A program made the translations under genes and the position numbers. The notes beneath the pieces are model-generated. The model ran no database searches, was not told the DNA's origin, and was given only the letters and a program-made list of their open reading frames with translations. From NCBI RefSeq assembly GCF_009905725.1, contig NZ_JAAAKV010000002.1:620001-684000 (forward strand): 64,000 bases of DNA. The letters run 5' to 3'. This DNA is from Emticicia sp. CRIBPO (GTDB lineage: Bacteria; Bacteroidota; Bacteroidia; Cytophagales; Spirosomataceae). Below, piece by piece: positions 53,466 to 62,175 of this stretch. Each line of letters begins with the position of its first letter. Within the stretch, counting starts at the first letter, position 1.

Positions 53466-54232
53466 GAAAGACGGCTCTTGTAACGGGTGGCAGCAGGGGC
53501 ATCGGCCTGGGCATTTCGGAGCAGCTGGCCAAAAGCGGCTTTGACCTGGCAATTAACGGCGTCAGACCGGAAGAAGGGGTCTCTGAAATGATTACCCATC
53601 TGAAATCCTACGGCGGAGAAGTGATCTATTGCCAGGGCAATATCGGTGACAAAACAGACCGTCAGAATATCATTAACAAAGTCAGGAAATCCTTCGGAAA
53701 GCTGAATCTGCTGGTTAACAATGCCGGTGTGGCTCCGAAAGAACGGCTGGACATCCTGGAGGCCACCGAAGAAAGTTTTGACCATGTCATGGGCATTAAC
53801 CTCAAAGGTCCTTATTTCCTGACCCAGTCAATAGCCAGCTGGATGGTGGAACAAAAGGAAACTGACCCTGATTTCAGCGGGGGCATTATCTATATTTCAT
53901 CCATTTCAGCCACAGTAGCTTCGGTCAACAGGGGCGAATACTGCCTCTCCAAAGCCGGCATCAGCATGGCAAGCCAGCTTTTTGCCGTCAGGATGGGGGA
54001 ATTCGGGATACCGGTTTATGAAGTCAGGCCCGGGATTATAAAATCAGATATGACGGCTGGTGTGACAGCCAAGTATGATCAGTTAATAGAAAACGGCCTG
54101 ACCGTCCAGAAAAGATGGGGTTTGCCGGAAGATGTAGGGAAAGTGGTAGCTTCTATCGCCAGGGAGGATTTTTCGTATTCAACAGGTCAGGTTTTTATGG
54201 TAGACGGAGGATTGACCCTCTCCAGGTTATAA
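53462..54232 (+). CDS. SDR-family oxidoreductase
   Basis: A 256-residue classical short-chain dehydrogenase/reductase. Cofactor motif TGGSRGIG (8-15), NNAG (86-89), catalytic S146/S147 with Y160-x3-K164 (GEYCLSKAG), and the C-terminal [12 protein letters not shown]. By sequence it looks like FabG-type 3-ketoacyl reductases, but the setting after a GH88 and an OYE-type gene suggests a sugar-acid substrate, for example a keto-deoxy-uronate as for KduD. Residue after the second strand (INGVRPEEG) gives no clear NAD/NADP preference. Start ATG overlaps the OYE stop by 4 bp. A 38-bp gap follows before the Gfo/Idh gene. Confidence 0.92.
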   Translation: MRKTALVTGGSRGIGLGISEQLAKSGFDLAINGVRPEEGVSEMITHLKSYGGEVIYCQGNIGDKTDRQNIINKVRKSFGKLNLLVNNAGVAPKERLDILEATEESFDHVMGINLKGPYFLTQSIASWMVEQKETDPDFSGGIIYISSISATVASVNRGEYCLSKAGISMASQLFAVRMGEFGIPVYEVRPGIIKSDMTAGVTAKYDQLIENGLTVQKRWGLPEDVGKVVASIAREDFSYSTGQVFMVDGGLTLSRL

Positions 54233-54270
54233 GCTGAAAATCAATATTCAACCTTAAATAGTTACCTTTT

Positions 54271-55569
54271 ATGAAAAAATTTACCAGGCGTGATGTGCTT
54301 AAAACCGCATTACCCGGCTCTTTGGCCATGATGGCCATACCCACCATCATCCCCTCTACCGCGTTCGGGGCCAACGACCGCCTCAGGGTCGGAGTCATTG
54401 GCGTCAACGGTCGCGGCAAAGACCACATCAAAGGATTCATGAGTCAGGAGAATGTGGAAGTGGTTGCCTTGTGTGACGTCGACAATGTGGTTTCACAAAA
54501 AGCCGCCGCAGAATTCAAAGCCAAATACAACAAAGATGTCCAGACTTTCCAGGACCTGAGAAAACTGTATGACGACAAGAACATCGACGCCGTCAGCATC
54601 GCTACCCCTAACCACTGGCATGCTCTGGCGGCCATCTGGGCTTGCCAGGCCGGGAAAGACGTTTACCTTGAAAAACCTGGCTCCCATACTTTCAATGAAG
54701 GCCGAAAACTGATAGAAGCGGCCAAAAAATACAACAGGATTGTGCAACACGGGGTACAGCTCAGAAGCTCAGTTGCCATCAAAGAAGCCATTCAGCACCT
54801 GCGTGATGGCCTGATCGGCAATGTCTACATGGCCCGCGGGGTAGTTTACAAATGGCGTCCGGATATCGGCAACCAGGGCAAATCTGCTGTGCCGGAAGGA
54901 CTCGACTGGAACATCTGGCAGGGACCGGCCCAGACGAGAGACTTCAGCAAAAACTATGTGCATTACAACTGGCATTGGTTCTGGGACTACGGCAACGGCG
55001 ACATCGGCAACCAGGGTGTGCACGAGACCGACCTTTGTATGTGGGGTCTGAATGTGGGCCTACCTGAAGTTATTTCTTCTTCAGGAGGCAAATTCCTGTG
55101 GAATGACTGCAAGGAAACGCCTGAGCTGCTCACCACCAGCTATCTGTATCCGAAAGAGAAAAAAGTAATAGAGTTTGAGGTGCGTCCATGGATGACCAAC
55201 AAGGAAGACGGCGTGGAAGTCGGTAATTTCTTCTATGGCGACAAAGGCTACATGGTCATTAACGGCTATTCCAACTATAAGACCTTCCTGGGCAAAGAAC
55301 GAGAACCGGGTCCGTCAAAAAATGAAGGAGGCGACCACTATGCCAACTTTGTGAAAGCCGTAAGGGCTCATGACACGGGGCTTCAGAACGGTCCCGTCGA
55401 AACCGCCCACCTGTCATCAGGTATCGCTCATTTGGGTAATATCTCTTATCGTCTGGGTCGCAGGTTGAATTTCGATCCCGCCTCTGAGAAATTCATCAAT
55501 GATAAGGAAGCGAATGCGATGCTGACCAGAAATTACAGAGCTCCTTTTACCATACCTGAAAAAGTCTAA
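54271..55569 (+). CDS. Tat-exported Gfo/Idh/MocA-family oxidoreductase
   Basis: A 432-residue dehydrogenase with a twin-arginine signal (KKFTRRDVLKTALPG, cleavage near AFGA, about residue 30). NAD-binding fold RVGVIGVNGRGKDH; the family EKP motif in VYLEKPGSH; the substrate-domain segment NWHWFWDYGNGDIGNQGVHETDL with the conserved His. Tat export indicates that a cofactor is bound before export, as for periplasmic glucose-fructose oxidoreductase-like enzymes. Possible roles are oxidation/reduction of a sugar or removal of a substituent by a redox route. The leader repeats TATTCAACCTTAAAT (54245-54259). Confidence 0.92.
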   Translation: MKKFTRRDVLKTALPGSLAMMAIPTIIPSTAFGANDRLRVGVIGVNGRGKDHIKGFMSQENVEVVALCDVDNVVSQKAAAEFKAKYNKDVQTFQDLRKLYDDKNIDAVSIATPNHWHALAAIWACQAGKDVYLEKPGSHTFNEGRKLIEAAKKYNRIVQHGVQLRSSVAIKEAIQHLRDGLIGNVYMARGVVYKWRPDIGNQGKSAVPEGLDWNIWQGPAQTRDFSKNYVHYNWHWFWDYGNGDIGNQGVHETDLCMWGLNVGLPEVISSSGGKFLWNDCKETPELLTTSYLYPKEKKVIEFEVRPWMTNKEDGVEVGNFFYGDKGYMVINGYSNYKTFLGKEREPGPSKNEGGDHYANFVKAVRAHDTGLQNGPVETAHLSSGIAHLGNISYRLGRRLNFDPASEKFINDKEANAMLTRNYRAPFTIPEKV

Positions 55570-55588
55570 AATATTCAAACCTTAACTC

Positions 55589-56818
55589 ATGGAAAATAAA
55601 GAACAAAGCCTGGCAAAACAGCTGCTCAAACTCCCGGTCATTGTAGCAGCTCTGGGCTATCTGGTAGACATGTACGATTTGTTTTTATTCAGTGTGGTGC
55701 GTGTACCCAGTTTAAAGTCGCTTGGTGTCCCTGACGGGCTTCTGCTTTCAGAAGGCGTTTTCCTTCTGAATATGCAACTCGCCGGGCTCCTTATCGGTGG
55801 GGTATTCTGGGGCATTATGGGTGACAAAAAAGGCAGGCTTTCTGTACTTTTCGGCTCCATTATTCTGTACTCACTGTCCAACATCGCCAACGGCTTTGTC
55901 CAAACCCTTCCTCAATACGCTGTTTTAAGGCTTATTGCCGGAGTTGGCCTGGCCGGAGAGCTTGGGGCAGGAATTACCCTGGTGGCCGAGCTCCTCCCTC
56001 AGCGATTGCGGGGTTACGGAGCCATCATCGTATCTACCATGGGTGTTCTGGGGGGCGTACTGGCCTATTTTGTAGCCGACCTCTTCCAGTGGAGGGTCTC
56101 TTACTTTGTCGGTGGAGGTTTAGGTCTGTTATTATTGGTTCTGAGGATCAACGTCTTCGAGTCCGGTTTATTTATGAAGCTCAAGGAAAAGCCGGTGGAG
56201 CGGGGAAACATCCTGATGCTGTTCAACAACTTCAAACGGTTCAGCCGTTATGTCCTGGCCATCATCGTCGGTATCCCGATCTGGTTTGTTGTCGGGGTTT
56301 TGATCACGTTCTCTCCTGAATTCGGGCTGGCTCATGGTCTTACCGAACCCATTGTTGCGGGAAAAGCCGTCATGCTCACTTTCTTCGGGCAGGCCTTCGG
56401 AAACATCGGCAGTGGTTTGCTGAGTCAGAAGCTCAGAAGCCGCAAAAAAGCCATTGCCATTTTTATGCTTTGTTCTTTTGCCATGATCCTGGTTTACCTG
56501 CTCATCCCTGTCAAAACCAATAACCTGTTCTATTTCCTTATCTTCCTGTTGGGGATATTTAACGGATACTGGGCTTTGTTCATCATCATGGCAGCGGAGC
56601 TTTTCGGTACGAACATCAGATCAACGGTCGCCACCTCCATCCCGAATTTTGTCAGGGGAGCAGCCATTCCGCTGACAGCGTCTTTCGCTTTCCTGAAGCC
56701 AGATTTCGGGGTCATCAACGGATCCATCATCATCGGGACCGTTTCGATCCTGATTGCCCTGGTCGCCCTGATTTTTCTGCAGGAAACTTTCCATAAAGAC
56801 ATGAATTACGAAGAATAA
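55589..56818 (+). CDS. MFS transporter, probable sugar-acid or metabolite carrier
   Basis: A 409-residue major facilitator protein with about 12 helices. MFS signatures: the loop-2/3 motif WGIMGDKKGRLSVLFGS, GLAGELGAGITLVAE in helix 4, and the C-half FNGYWALFIIMAAELFGTNIRS. The helix-4 GELGAGI sequence and RSTVATSIPNF resemble the metabolite:H+ symporter type (sugar, acid or aromatic compound importers) rather than drug exporters. As last gene of the GH88 operon, it probably imports the uronate-type substrate. The leader has TATTCAAACCTTAA (55572-55585). A strong terminator follows at 56845-56882. Confidence 0.88.
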   Translation: MENKEQSLAKQLLKLPVIVAALGYLVDMYDLFLFSVVRVPSLKSLGVPDGLLLSEGVFLLNMQLAGLLIGGVFWGIMGDKKGRLSVLFGSIILYSLSNIANGFVQTLPQYAVLRLIAGVGLAGELGAGITLVAELLPQRLRGYGAIIVSTMGVLGGVLAYFVADLFQWRVSYFVGGGLGLLLLVLRINVFESGLFMKLKEKPVERGNILMLFNNFKRFSRYVLAIIVGIPIWFVVGVLITFSPEFGLAHGLTEPIVAGKAVMLTFFGQAFGNIGSGLLSQKLRSRKKAIAIFMLCSFAMILVYLLIPVKTNNLFYFLIFLLGIFNGYWALFIIMAAELFGTNIRSTVATSIPNFVRGAAIPLTASFAFLKPDFGVINGSIIIGTVSILIALVALIFLQETFHKDMNYEE

Positions 56819-56844
56819 GAAGGTTTTAACATTCCCGAAAATAC

Positions 56845-56882
56845 AAAAAGAGAACACGGATAAGCGTCTGTGTTCTCTTTTT
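56845..56882 (+). terminator. Terminator of the GH88 operon
   Basis: A 13-bp perfect stem (56845-56857 with 56870-56882; GAGAACAC/GTGTTCTC core), 12-nt loop, T-run on the plus strand. It begins 27 bp past the MFS stop. Confidence 0.92.
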
Positions 56883-56926
56883 TTAAATCCCTGATTATCT
56901 TATTTGCAGTAAATTCCGACGACTTA

Positions 56927-57053
56927 TGCGACCCTCTCGGGGTCGGATTCTCAGGTAGCGTCCTTTAGCTATAAACATTTGAATCTTTAAGATTCATTTG
57001 GCGAGGCCTTTGCGTTCCGGTCAAATGATATTTCCGTCCCAAACAGGGTCGCA
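56927..57053. repeat. Structured intergenic element bounded by inverted repeats
   Basis: TGCGACCCT (56927-56935) and AGGGTCGCA (57045-57053) are perfect 9-bp inverted repeats enclosing about 110 bp. Inside are CGACCC/GGGTCG (56929-56934 with 56940-56945) and a 15-bp palindrome GAATCTTTAAGATTC (56981-56995). No coding frame. It looks like a small non-autonomous repeat element; dispersal cannot be tested within this window. Confidence 0.5.
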
Positions 57054-57112
57054 CAAATCCACGTGGCTGTTTGTTGCCAACCTGTGAATGCAATAGATAC
57101 ACTCCCGGTATT

Positions 57113-58303
57113 TCAATTGACAGGCTTAACTGACTTCGCCAGAAAAACACTCAGCAAAATCATCGCCATGGCAAAATAGCCTACATAATAATAATGATCG
57201 ATGTATCCGGATGATCTTTGTACAATAATGGCCCCGCCGATGTTCGTCGCTACTGCCTGGGCCATCAGCTGAACAGAAGAATTAATCGCCATAAAACCTC
57301 CCCTGTTCACCGGTGTCACGACCCCTGAAACCATCGCCTGTGTTGGGATTAACCGCCCGTTGGAGAAAATGAAGAACAATCCCGAAATACACAAAATAAC
57401 CCAGAGCGGTGTCGGGAAAAGATTGGTGATCAGGAAAATCGGGATGGTCGAAAGAATAGCGAAAATAACAAAAATAGGGTATTTCCCTTTCCTGTCTGCC
57501 AGTCTGCCCACCATAGGTGCTGAGAATATCGTTAACAAACCTCCGACCAGGTAAATCAGGTAAATATCATCTTGTTTATACCCGATATTGGCCACCAGGG
57601 TAGGTGCGATATAAGGTATAATACTGAAGTGTCCCAGCATAATGATGGTAGACAGCCCCAGAGCTCTCATCTGATTGGGTGTTTTCAGAATATCTGTGAT
57701 CACGGCAAACGGACTTCTTTTTGGCGTATCTGACTTCAAATGCTCATTGATATTGGGAATAAAGATCATGATCAATACCCCTACCAGAATACTCAAACCA
57801 CCTACGGTAAAGAAAGGAGCATGCCACCCGAAAAGGTTGGCCAGGTATAATCCTCCCGGAACACCCACCACCGAAGCCACTGAGAAAGCCGTCATAATGA
57901 TACCCATCGCCGAAGCCCTTCTCTCGTAAGGAAATTTATCAGCCACAATGGACAAAACCTGTGAACCGATCATCCCACCGAAAATGCCGGCTACGATCCT
58001 GGCCAGGATCAGAATCTCGTAAGTCGGGGCCAGACCACAACCAAAAGTCCCGATGATGAATCCGGTATAAGCAATCAGCAGCATTTTCTTCCTGTCGAAC
58101 TTGTCGGCCACAAAAGCCAGGCAAAAGCCGGAGATGGCCGCCGCAATACCATAAGCAGACACCACAAAACCAAACTGATAAGGTTTGATATCGAAAATTT
58201 TCATGAGTTGCGGACCCAGCGGCATCAGGATCATGAAGTCTACAATGTGGGTAAAATTGACGCAGGCCAATGTAAAAAGCAATAGTTTTTCTTTTGTTGT
58301 CAT
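57113..58303 (-). CDS. MFS transporter, predicted drug/metabolite exporter type
   Basis: A 396-residue MFS protein with 12 predicted helices. The helix 2-3 loop reads AFVADKFDRKKMLLIAY and helix 4-5 has ARIVAGIFGGMIGSQVLSI followed by PYERRASAMGIIMTAFSVASVVGVPGGLYLA, the GxxxGPxxGG-like motif C arrangement of DHA1 exporters (AraJ/YdhP-like). The substrate is unknown. ATG 58303; monocistronic, ending near the structured repeat element at 56927-57053. Confidence 0.88.
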   Translation of the reverse strand: MTTKEKLLLFTLACVNFTHIVDFMILMPLGPQLMKIFDIKPYQFGFVVSAYGIAAAISGFCLAFVADKFDRKKMLLIAYTGFIIGTFGCGLAPTYEILILARIVAGIFGGMIGSQVLSIVADKFPYERRASAMGIIMTAFSVASVVGVPGGLYLANLFGWHAPFFTVGGLSILVGVLIMIFIPNINEHLKSDTPKRSPFAVITDILKTPNQMRALGLSTIIMLGHFSIIPYIAPTLVANIGYKQDDIYLIYLVGGLLTIFSAPMVGRLADRKGKYPIFVIFAILSTIPIFLITNLFPTPLWVILCISGLFFIFSNGRLIPTQAMVSGVVTPVNRGGFMAINSSVQLMAQAVATNIGGAIIVQRSSGYIDHYYYVGYFAMAMILLSVFLAKSVKPVN

Positions 58304-58423
58304 GAGAAGAGGGTAGCTGCAGCCTCTTACTGTCAGCTATAAAAAATAGTATTTAAATACTCCTGTTTGAAAATCGGAAAGCGGGCGTTTTCAGAATGAA
58401 ATTATCAACTAAAGGCAGAAAAA

Positions 58424-58454
58424 TTGAAAACCAGACCAAAAAATCCTACTTTTG
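58424..58454 (+). promoter_or_regulatory. Promoter of rsmH-ftsL-ftsI
   Basis: TTG (58424-58426), 20-bp spacer, TACTTTTG (58447-58454), fitting the Bacteroidota consensus, 31 bp before the rsmH start codon. This agrees with transcription starting here rather than in an upstream mraZ gene. Confidence 0.7.
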
Positions 58455-58485
58455 TAAAATGTTTTGAATCTAAAAAAAGTTCAAT

Positions 58486-59400
58486 TTGAGCAGCGAGCAA
58501 AAATATCATGTCCCCGTCATGTTGAAGGAGTGCCTGGATGGTCTGAACATCAATCCGGAAGGTACTTATGTGGACATCACTTTCGGTGGTGGCGGACACT
58601 CAAGGGCTATCCTTGAACAACTGACTACAGGACACCTGTATTCATTCGACCAGGATCCTGATGCCAAAGCCGAATCGAAAAAAATAGATTCTCCGAACTT
58701 TACCTTCATCGAAGCCAACTTCAGACACATCAAAAAATACCTGAGGGTGTATGGTGTAAAAGAAGTTGATGGCATCCTGGCCGATCTGGGGATATCCTCA
58801 CACCAGATCGACACCGCAGAAAGAGGCTTTTCAACGCGGTTTGAAGGGGAGCTGGACATGAGAATGAACCAGAAAGCAGAAATCAGTGCCAAAGAAATCA
58901 TCAATACCTACAGCGTAGAGCAGCTGCACAAAATCTTGGGCATGTACGGCGAAATCAAAAATGCCAAAACAGCCGCACAGACCATTGTAACCGCCAGGGC
59001 CAATTCGCCGATCAACACCATCAATGAACTCAAAGCAAGCATTCAGGACATTGCTCCGAGAGGACGTGAGTTTAAATATTATGCACAGATATTCCAGGCT
59101 TTGAGAATTGAAGTCAACGAAGAAATAAAAGTGCTCGAAGATTTCCTTCTTCAGACCCCCGAAGTCCTCAAAACAGGAGGAAGACTCGTGGTGATGGCTT
59201 ATCACTCCCTGGAAGACCGTCCGGTGAAGAACTTTATCCGTAGCGGTAAATTTGAAGGTGATGTGGAAAAGGATTTTTTTGGTCATGAAATCAAACCATT
59301 TAACAGCATAACACGCAAACCGGTTGAAGCATCAGCAGAAGAACTGGAGAGAAACCCGAGATCACGGAGTGCTAAACTAAGAATTGCCGAAAAAAGGTGA
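58486..59400 (+). CDS. rsmH: 16S rRNA m4C1402 methyltransferase
   Basis: A 304-residue MraW/RsmH protein that N4-methylates C1402 in 16S rRNA. Family blocks: YHVPVMLKECLDGL, the SAM site VDITFGGGGHSRAIL, GILADLGISSHQID, GFSTRFEGELDMRMN, and the C-terminal VVMAYHSLEDRPVKNF. The start is TTG at 58486 (LSSEQKYHVPV decoded as Met); no ATG lies upstream in frame before a stop and the next ATG would remove the conserved N-terminus. It heads a short division gene cluster with ftsL and ftsI. Confidence 0.97.
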   Translation: MSSEQKYHVPVMLKECLDGLNINPEGTYVDITFGGGGHSRAILEQLTTGHLYSFDQDPDAKAESKKIDSPNFTFIEANFRHIKKYLRVYGVKEVDGILADLGISSHQIDTAERGFSTRFEGELDMRMNQKAEISAKEIINTYSVEQLHKILGMYGEIKNAKTAAQTIVTARANSPINTINELKASIQDIAPRGREFKYYAQIFQALRIEVNEEIKVLEDFLLQTPEVLKTGGRLVVMAYHSLEDRPVKNFIRSGKFEGDVEKDFFGHEIKPFNSITRKPVEASAEELERNPRSRSAKLRIAEKR

Positions 59401-59549
59401 TTTGAGTTTTTTTACTTCCGAACCCCTTACACCCCGGATTTTTCAGAAAAGAAACTGGTTCTTTCATAGCAAGGAATAAAATCAAATTCAGTATTTTTGA
59501 TTACCGTGCTTTATGAAGTAGAAAAGCTTCAACCTAAAAACTTACAAAA

Positions 59550-59933
59550 ATGTCATTTAACCGCCCAAGAAGACCGGCTAAACAGCCTGTCAGGCTGTTC
59601 GGGAATTTAAACCTCCTGAGCAGGCTCACCGATTGGATCAACACCAAAATTGACATTGGTGACGAGCTCCCTACCAAAACCATCAGAAAACTGATCTGGT
59701 GCATCTGCCTGGCCATCATCTACATTTATTTTCAGCATAATTACGAAACGCAGATCCGTAATCTTGGCAAAACCGAGAAAGAAATGAATGAGAAGAGGGC
59801 GGAATACATTACTTACAAATCGAAGTACATGTTTTCAAGCAAGCAATCTGAAATAGAAAAAAAGCTTGCCGACCAGGGATTGGAAAAGAATATCCTGCCT
59901 CCGCTCAAGATTGTGGTTTCAGAAGAAAAATAA
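59550..59933 (+). CDS. ftsL: FtsL-like cell division protein
   Basis: A 127-residue bitopic protein: a basic cytoplasmic N-terminus (about 1-46), one membrane helix (about 47-62, LIWCICLAIIYIYF), and a short periplasmic coiled coil (about 65-115, with heptad-like KTEKEMNEKRAEYITYKSKYM). Size, topology and place between rsmH and ftsI identify it as the FtsL position of the dcw cluster; sequence identity in this family is always low. It would join FtsB and FtsQ and activate FtsWI. TATTTTTG at 59492-59499 might be an extra -7 element. Confidence 0.8.
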   Translation: MSFNRPRRPAKQPVRLFGNLNLLSRLTDWINTKIDIGDELPTKTIRKLIWCICLAIIYIYFQHNYETQIRNLGKTEKEMNEKRAEYITYKSKYMFSSKQSEIEKKLADQGLEKNILPPLKIVVSEEK

Positions 59934-59949
59934 CAAAAGCTTACCTAAA

Positions 59950-62052
59950 ATGTCTGCTAAAAGCATCATCAAAGAACAAATTAAAGACCGGTCACGCTGG
60001 ACATTCCTGAGCATTGCCATCATCGCCATTCTTATATTTATTAAAATCATCTATCTCCAGACTTCAAAACGCAAGGAATTGCTGTCAAAAGTGGCAGAGA
60101 TACAGAGAAGGGAAAGGACCATCAAAGCCACCCGTGGTAATATTTTCGCTTCAGACGGCAAAAGCCTCCTGGCGACTTCCGTGCCCAAATACAGGGTGGG
60201 TATTGACCCAAAACAAGCTAAAATCACGCTTTACGACAAACACATCGACTCGCTTTGCCTCAGGCTCTCGAATTATTTCGGTGACATGAGTGCCAAGGAA
60301 TACAAAGAACTGATCACCACCACCCGTAACAGAAGCAAGGCCCGCTTTCTGCCCTTAGGCGGCAGGCTGGTAGATCACCAGGAAAAACTGATCATTGAGA
60401 AATTCCCATTGTTCAGGGAAGGCTCATTGAAAGGTGGCGGTAAATTTGAAAAGATCGAAAACCGTTTTATGCCGTTTAACAACATGGCTATGAGAACCAT
60501 CGGGAAACTCGACAGGGAAACCAACAGCAAAGGCGAATTCGGTATAGAAGCCAGTTTTGACAATTACCTGTCGGGAAAGGACGGCAAAGGTTTTTATGAA
60601 AGAATAGCCGGGGGAGTCTGGAAACCCATCGACACCGAAACAGATGTGGACTCAGAACCAGGACTGGACGTCATCTCCACCATTGATGTTAATTTCCAGG
60701 ATATCGTTGAAAATGCCTTGAGAAAACAGGTATTTGCGACCTCCGCCAAATATGGCTCAGCCGTGGTGATGGAAGTCGCCACAGGTGAAATCAAGGCCAT
60801 GGCTAACCTCAGCAGAAAAGAGCTGCCCGACGGAGAGGTTGTTTACATTGAAGACCTTAACTACGCCGTAAAAGAAGGAACCGACCCGGGATCAACTTTC
60901 AAGTTAGCCTCCATGATAGCCCTGATCGAAAAAGCCAACCTGAGTGAGAACACCCATGCGGTAGATTGCACGGGCAAGATCATTCATAACGGGCTTGATT
61001 TTACCTGCTCGCATGCCCACGGGCCGCTGACGGTAAAAGAGGTTTTCGAACAATCCTGTAATGTCGGCATTTATGAGCTGATGAAGCGTTATTTCGGATT
61101 CAGCAACGGCGATGATTATATTGAATACCTGAAGCAATTCAGGCTGGACAGACCCACAGGATTCCAGCTCAAAGGAGAGCCTTCACCCCTGATCAAAAGC
61201 AAGAAAAGCAGCACATTCAGTAACACCACCATCCCGTGGATGTCTATTGGCTACGAGTCCAGGATGACCCCGCTTCAGATGCTGTCTTTTTACAATACCG
61301 TGGCCAACGACGGCTATTGGGTACAGCCCATCATTGTGAAAGAAACGCGGATGGCTGACAAAGTCATTGAAAAATTTGAAGCCAACCGTGCCGAAAATGC
61401 CATTTGTACAGACAGAAGTATCAAAATGGTCAGAAGGATGATGAAAGGTGTGGTCGAAAACGGGACCGCCAAAAACGTCAATGTAGGGATATGCAAAATC
61501 GCAGGCAAAACCGGGACTTCACAGAAGAGGTCGGACGGTATTTATAAAGCCGGCAAATATTATACTTCATTCATTGGTTATTTCCCGGCAGATCAGCCGA
61601 CTTACAGCTGTATTGTCGTGATCGACGAGCCGCAGGGAAGCAATGTTTACGGGGGTGATGTTTCTGCCCCGGTGTTCAGACAGATAGCAGACAAGATTTT
61701 TGCCTATGATGTTAATATTCACCCCAAGATGCTGGTTAAATCAGATGTTCAGAAAATCACTAAATATGCTGCTATAGGTGAAGCGGATGATCAGCGATCA
61801 ATAGCGGAAGGATTTAAATTTACCCAGGCTCCGTCACAGACAGGCCTGATTAAACCTGTCAGGAAAAACGGCTCAATAAAATGGGAACAGGTCAGTCAGA
61901 AAGGTGAACTCTCGGCAGTCATCGGTATGACCCTGAAAGACGCCCTGCCCCTTCTTGAGAATCGCGGGTACAGGGTAAGACATACGGGAATAGGAAAAGT
62001 AAAAGAATATGCCATAGTGTCTAGAAACACCATCTCACTGACACTCAACTAA
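59950..62052 (+). CDS. ftsI: Division-specific penicillin-binding protein (transpeptidase) with PASTA domain
   Basis: A 700-residue class B PBP. N-terminal helix about 18-36, dimerisation/pedestal domain (TRGNIFASDGKSLLATSVP), transpeptidase domain with S315-T-F-K318 (PGSTFK), SCN in EQSCNVGIYELM, and K520-T-G (AGKTGTSQ). A C-terminal PASTA domain (about 650-700, LSAVIGMTLKDALPLLENRGYRV in parts) is a usual Bacteroidota feature of FtsI. It cross-links septal peptidoglycan. ATG 59950 lies 16 bp after ftsL; the frame extends upstream into ftsL in another reading frame. A strong terminator directly follows, so murE and later dcw genes are not here. Confidence 0.96.
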   Translation: MSAKSIIKEQIKDRSRWTFLSIAIIAILIFIKIIYLQTSKRKELLSKVAEIQRRERTIKATRGNIFASDGKSLLATSVPKYRVGIDPKQAKITLYDKHIDSLCLRLSNYFGDMSAKEYKELITTTRNRSKARFLPLGGRLVDHQEKLIIEKFPLFREGSLKGGGKFEKIENRFMPFNNMAMRTIGKLDRETNSKGEFGIEASFDNYLSGKDGKGFYERIAGGVWKPIDTETDVDSEPGLDVISTIDVNFQDIVENALRKQVFATSAKYGSAVVMEVATGEIKAMANLSRKELPDGEVVYIEDLNYAVKEGTDPGSTFKLASMIALIEKANLSENTHAVDCTGKIIHNGLDFTCSHAHGPLTVKEVFEQSCNVGIYELMKRYFGFSNGDDYIEYLKQFRLDRPTGFQLKGEPSPLIKSKKSSTFSNTTIPWMSIGYESRMTPLQMLSFYNTVANDGYWVQPIIVKETRMADKVIEKFEANRAENAICTDRSIKMVRRMMKGVVENGTAKNVNVGICKIAGKTGTSQKRSDGIYKAGKYYTSFIGYFPADQPTYSCIVVIDEPQGSNVYGGDVSAPVFRQIADKIFAYDVNIHPKMLVKSDVQKITKYAAIGEADDQRSIAEGFKFTQAPSQTGLIKPVRKNGSIKWEQVSQKGELSAVIGMTLKDALPLLENRGYRVRHTGIGKVKEYAIVSRNTISLTLN

Positions 62053-62081
62053 AAAAGCGGGGAGATGATCCCCGCTTTTTT
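62051..62081. terminator. Terminator after ftsI
   Basis: A 13-bp stem (62051-62063 with 62069-62081; GCGGGGA/TCCCCGC core flanked by A6/T6), 5-nt loop. It overlaps the ftsI stop codon region and can act in both directions, also for the convergent S9 peptidase gene. Confidence 0.92.
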
Positions 62082-62131
62082 TATAGTTACTCCAAGAAAA
62101 AAAACCTTCTTTCCTTCTCCTTTCTCCATCC

Positions 62132-62170
62132 TCCCCGTCCGAACCTGACGGTCACGCCGGGCGGGCTTTC
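62132..62170 (-). repeat. REP-like element, copy 2
   Basis: The reverse complement is identical to 37004-37041 except for one added T. It lies between ftsI and the S9 peptidase gene, ending 6 bp before that gene's stop codon. Confidence 0.75.
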
Positions 62171-62175
62171 ACCAA

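Noticed and set aside
56927-57053. A tRNA or known riboswitch
   Set aside because: No cloverleaf with conserved T-loop GTTCRA and no recognisable riboswitch core; the dyads look like repeat-element ends.
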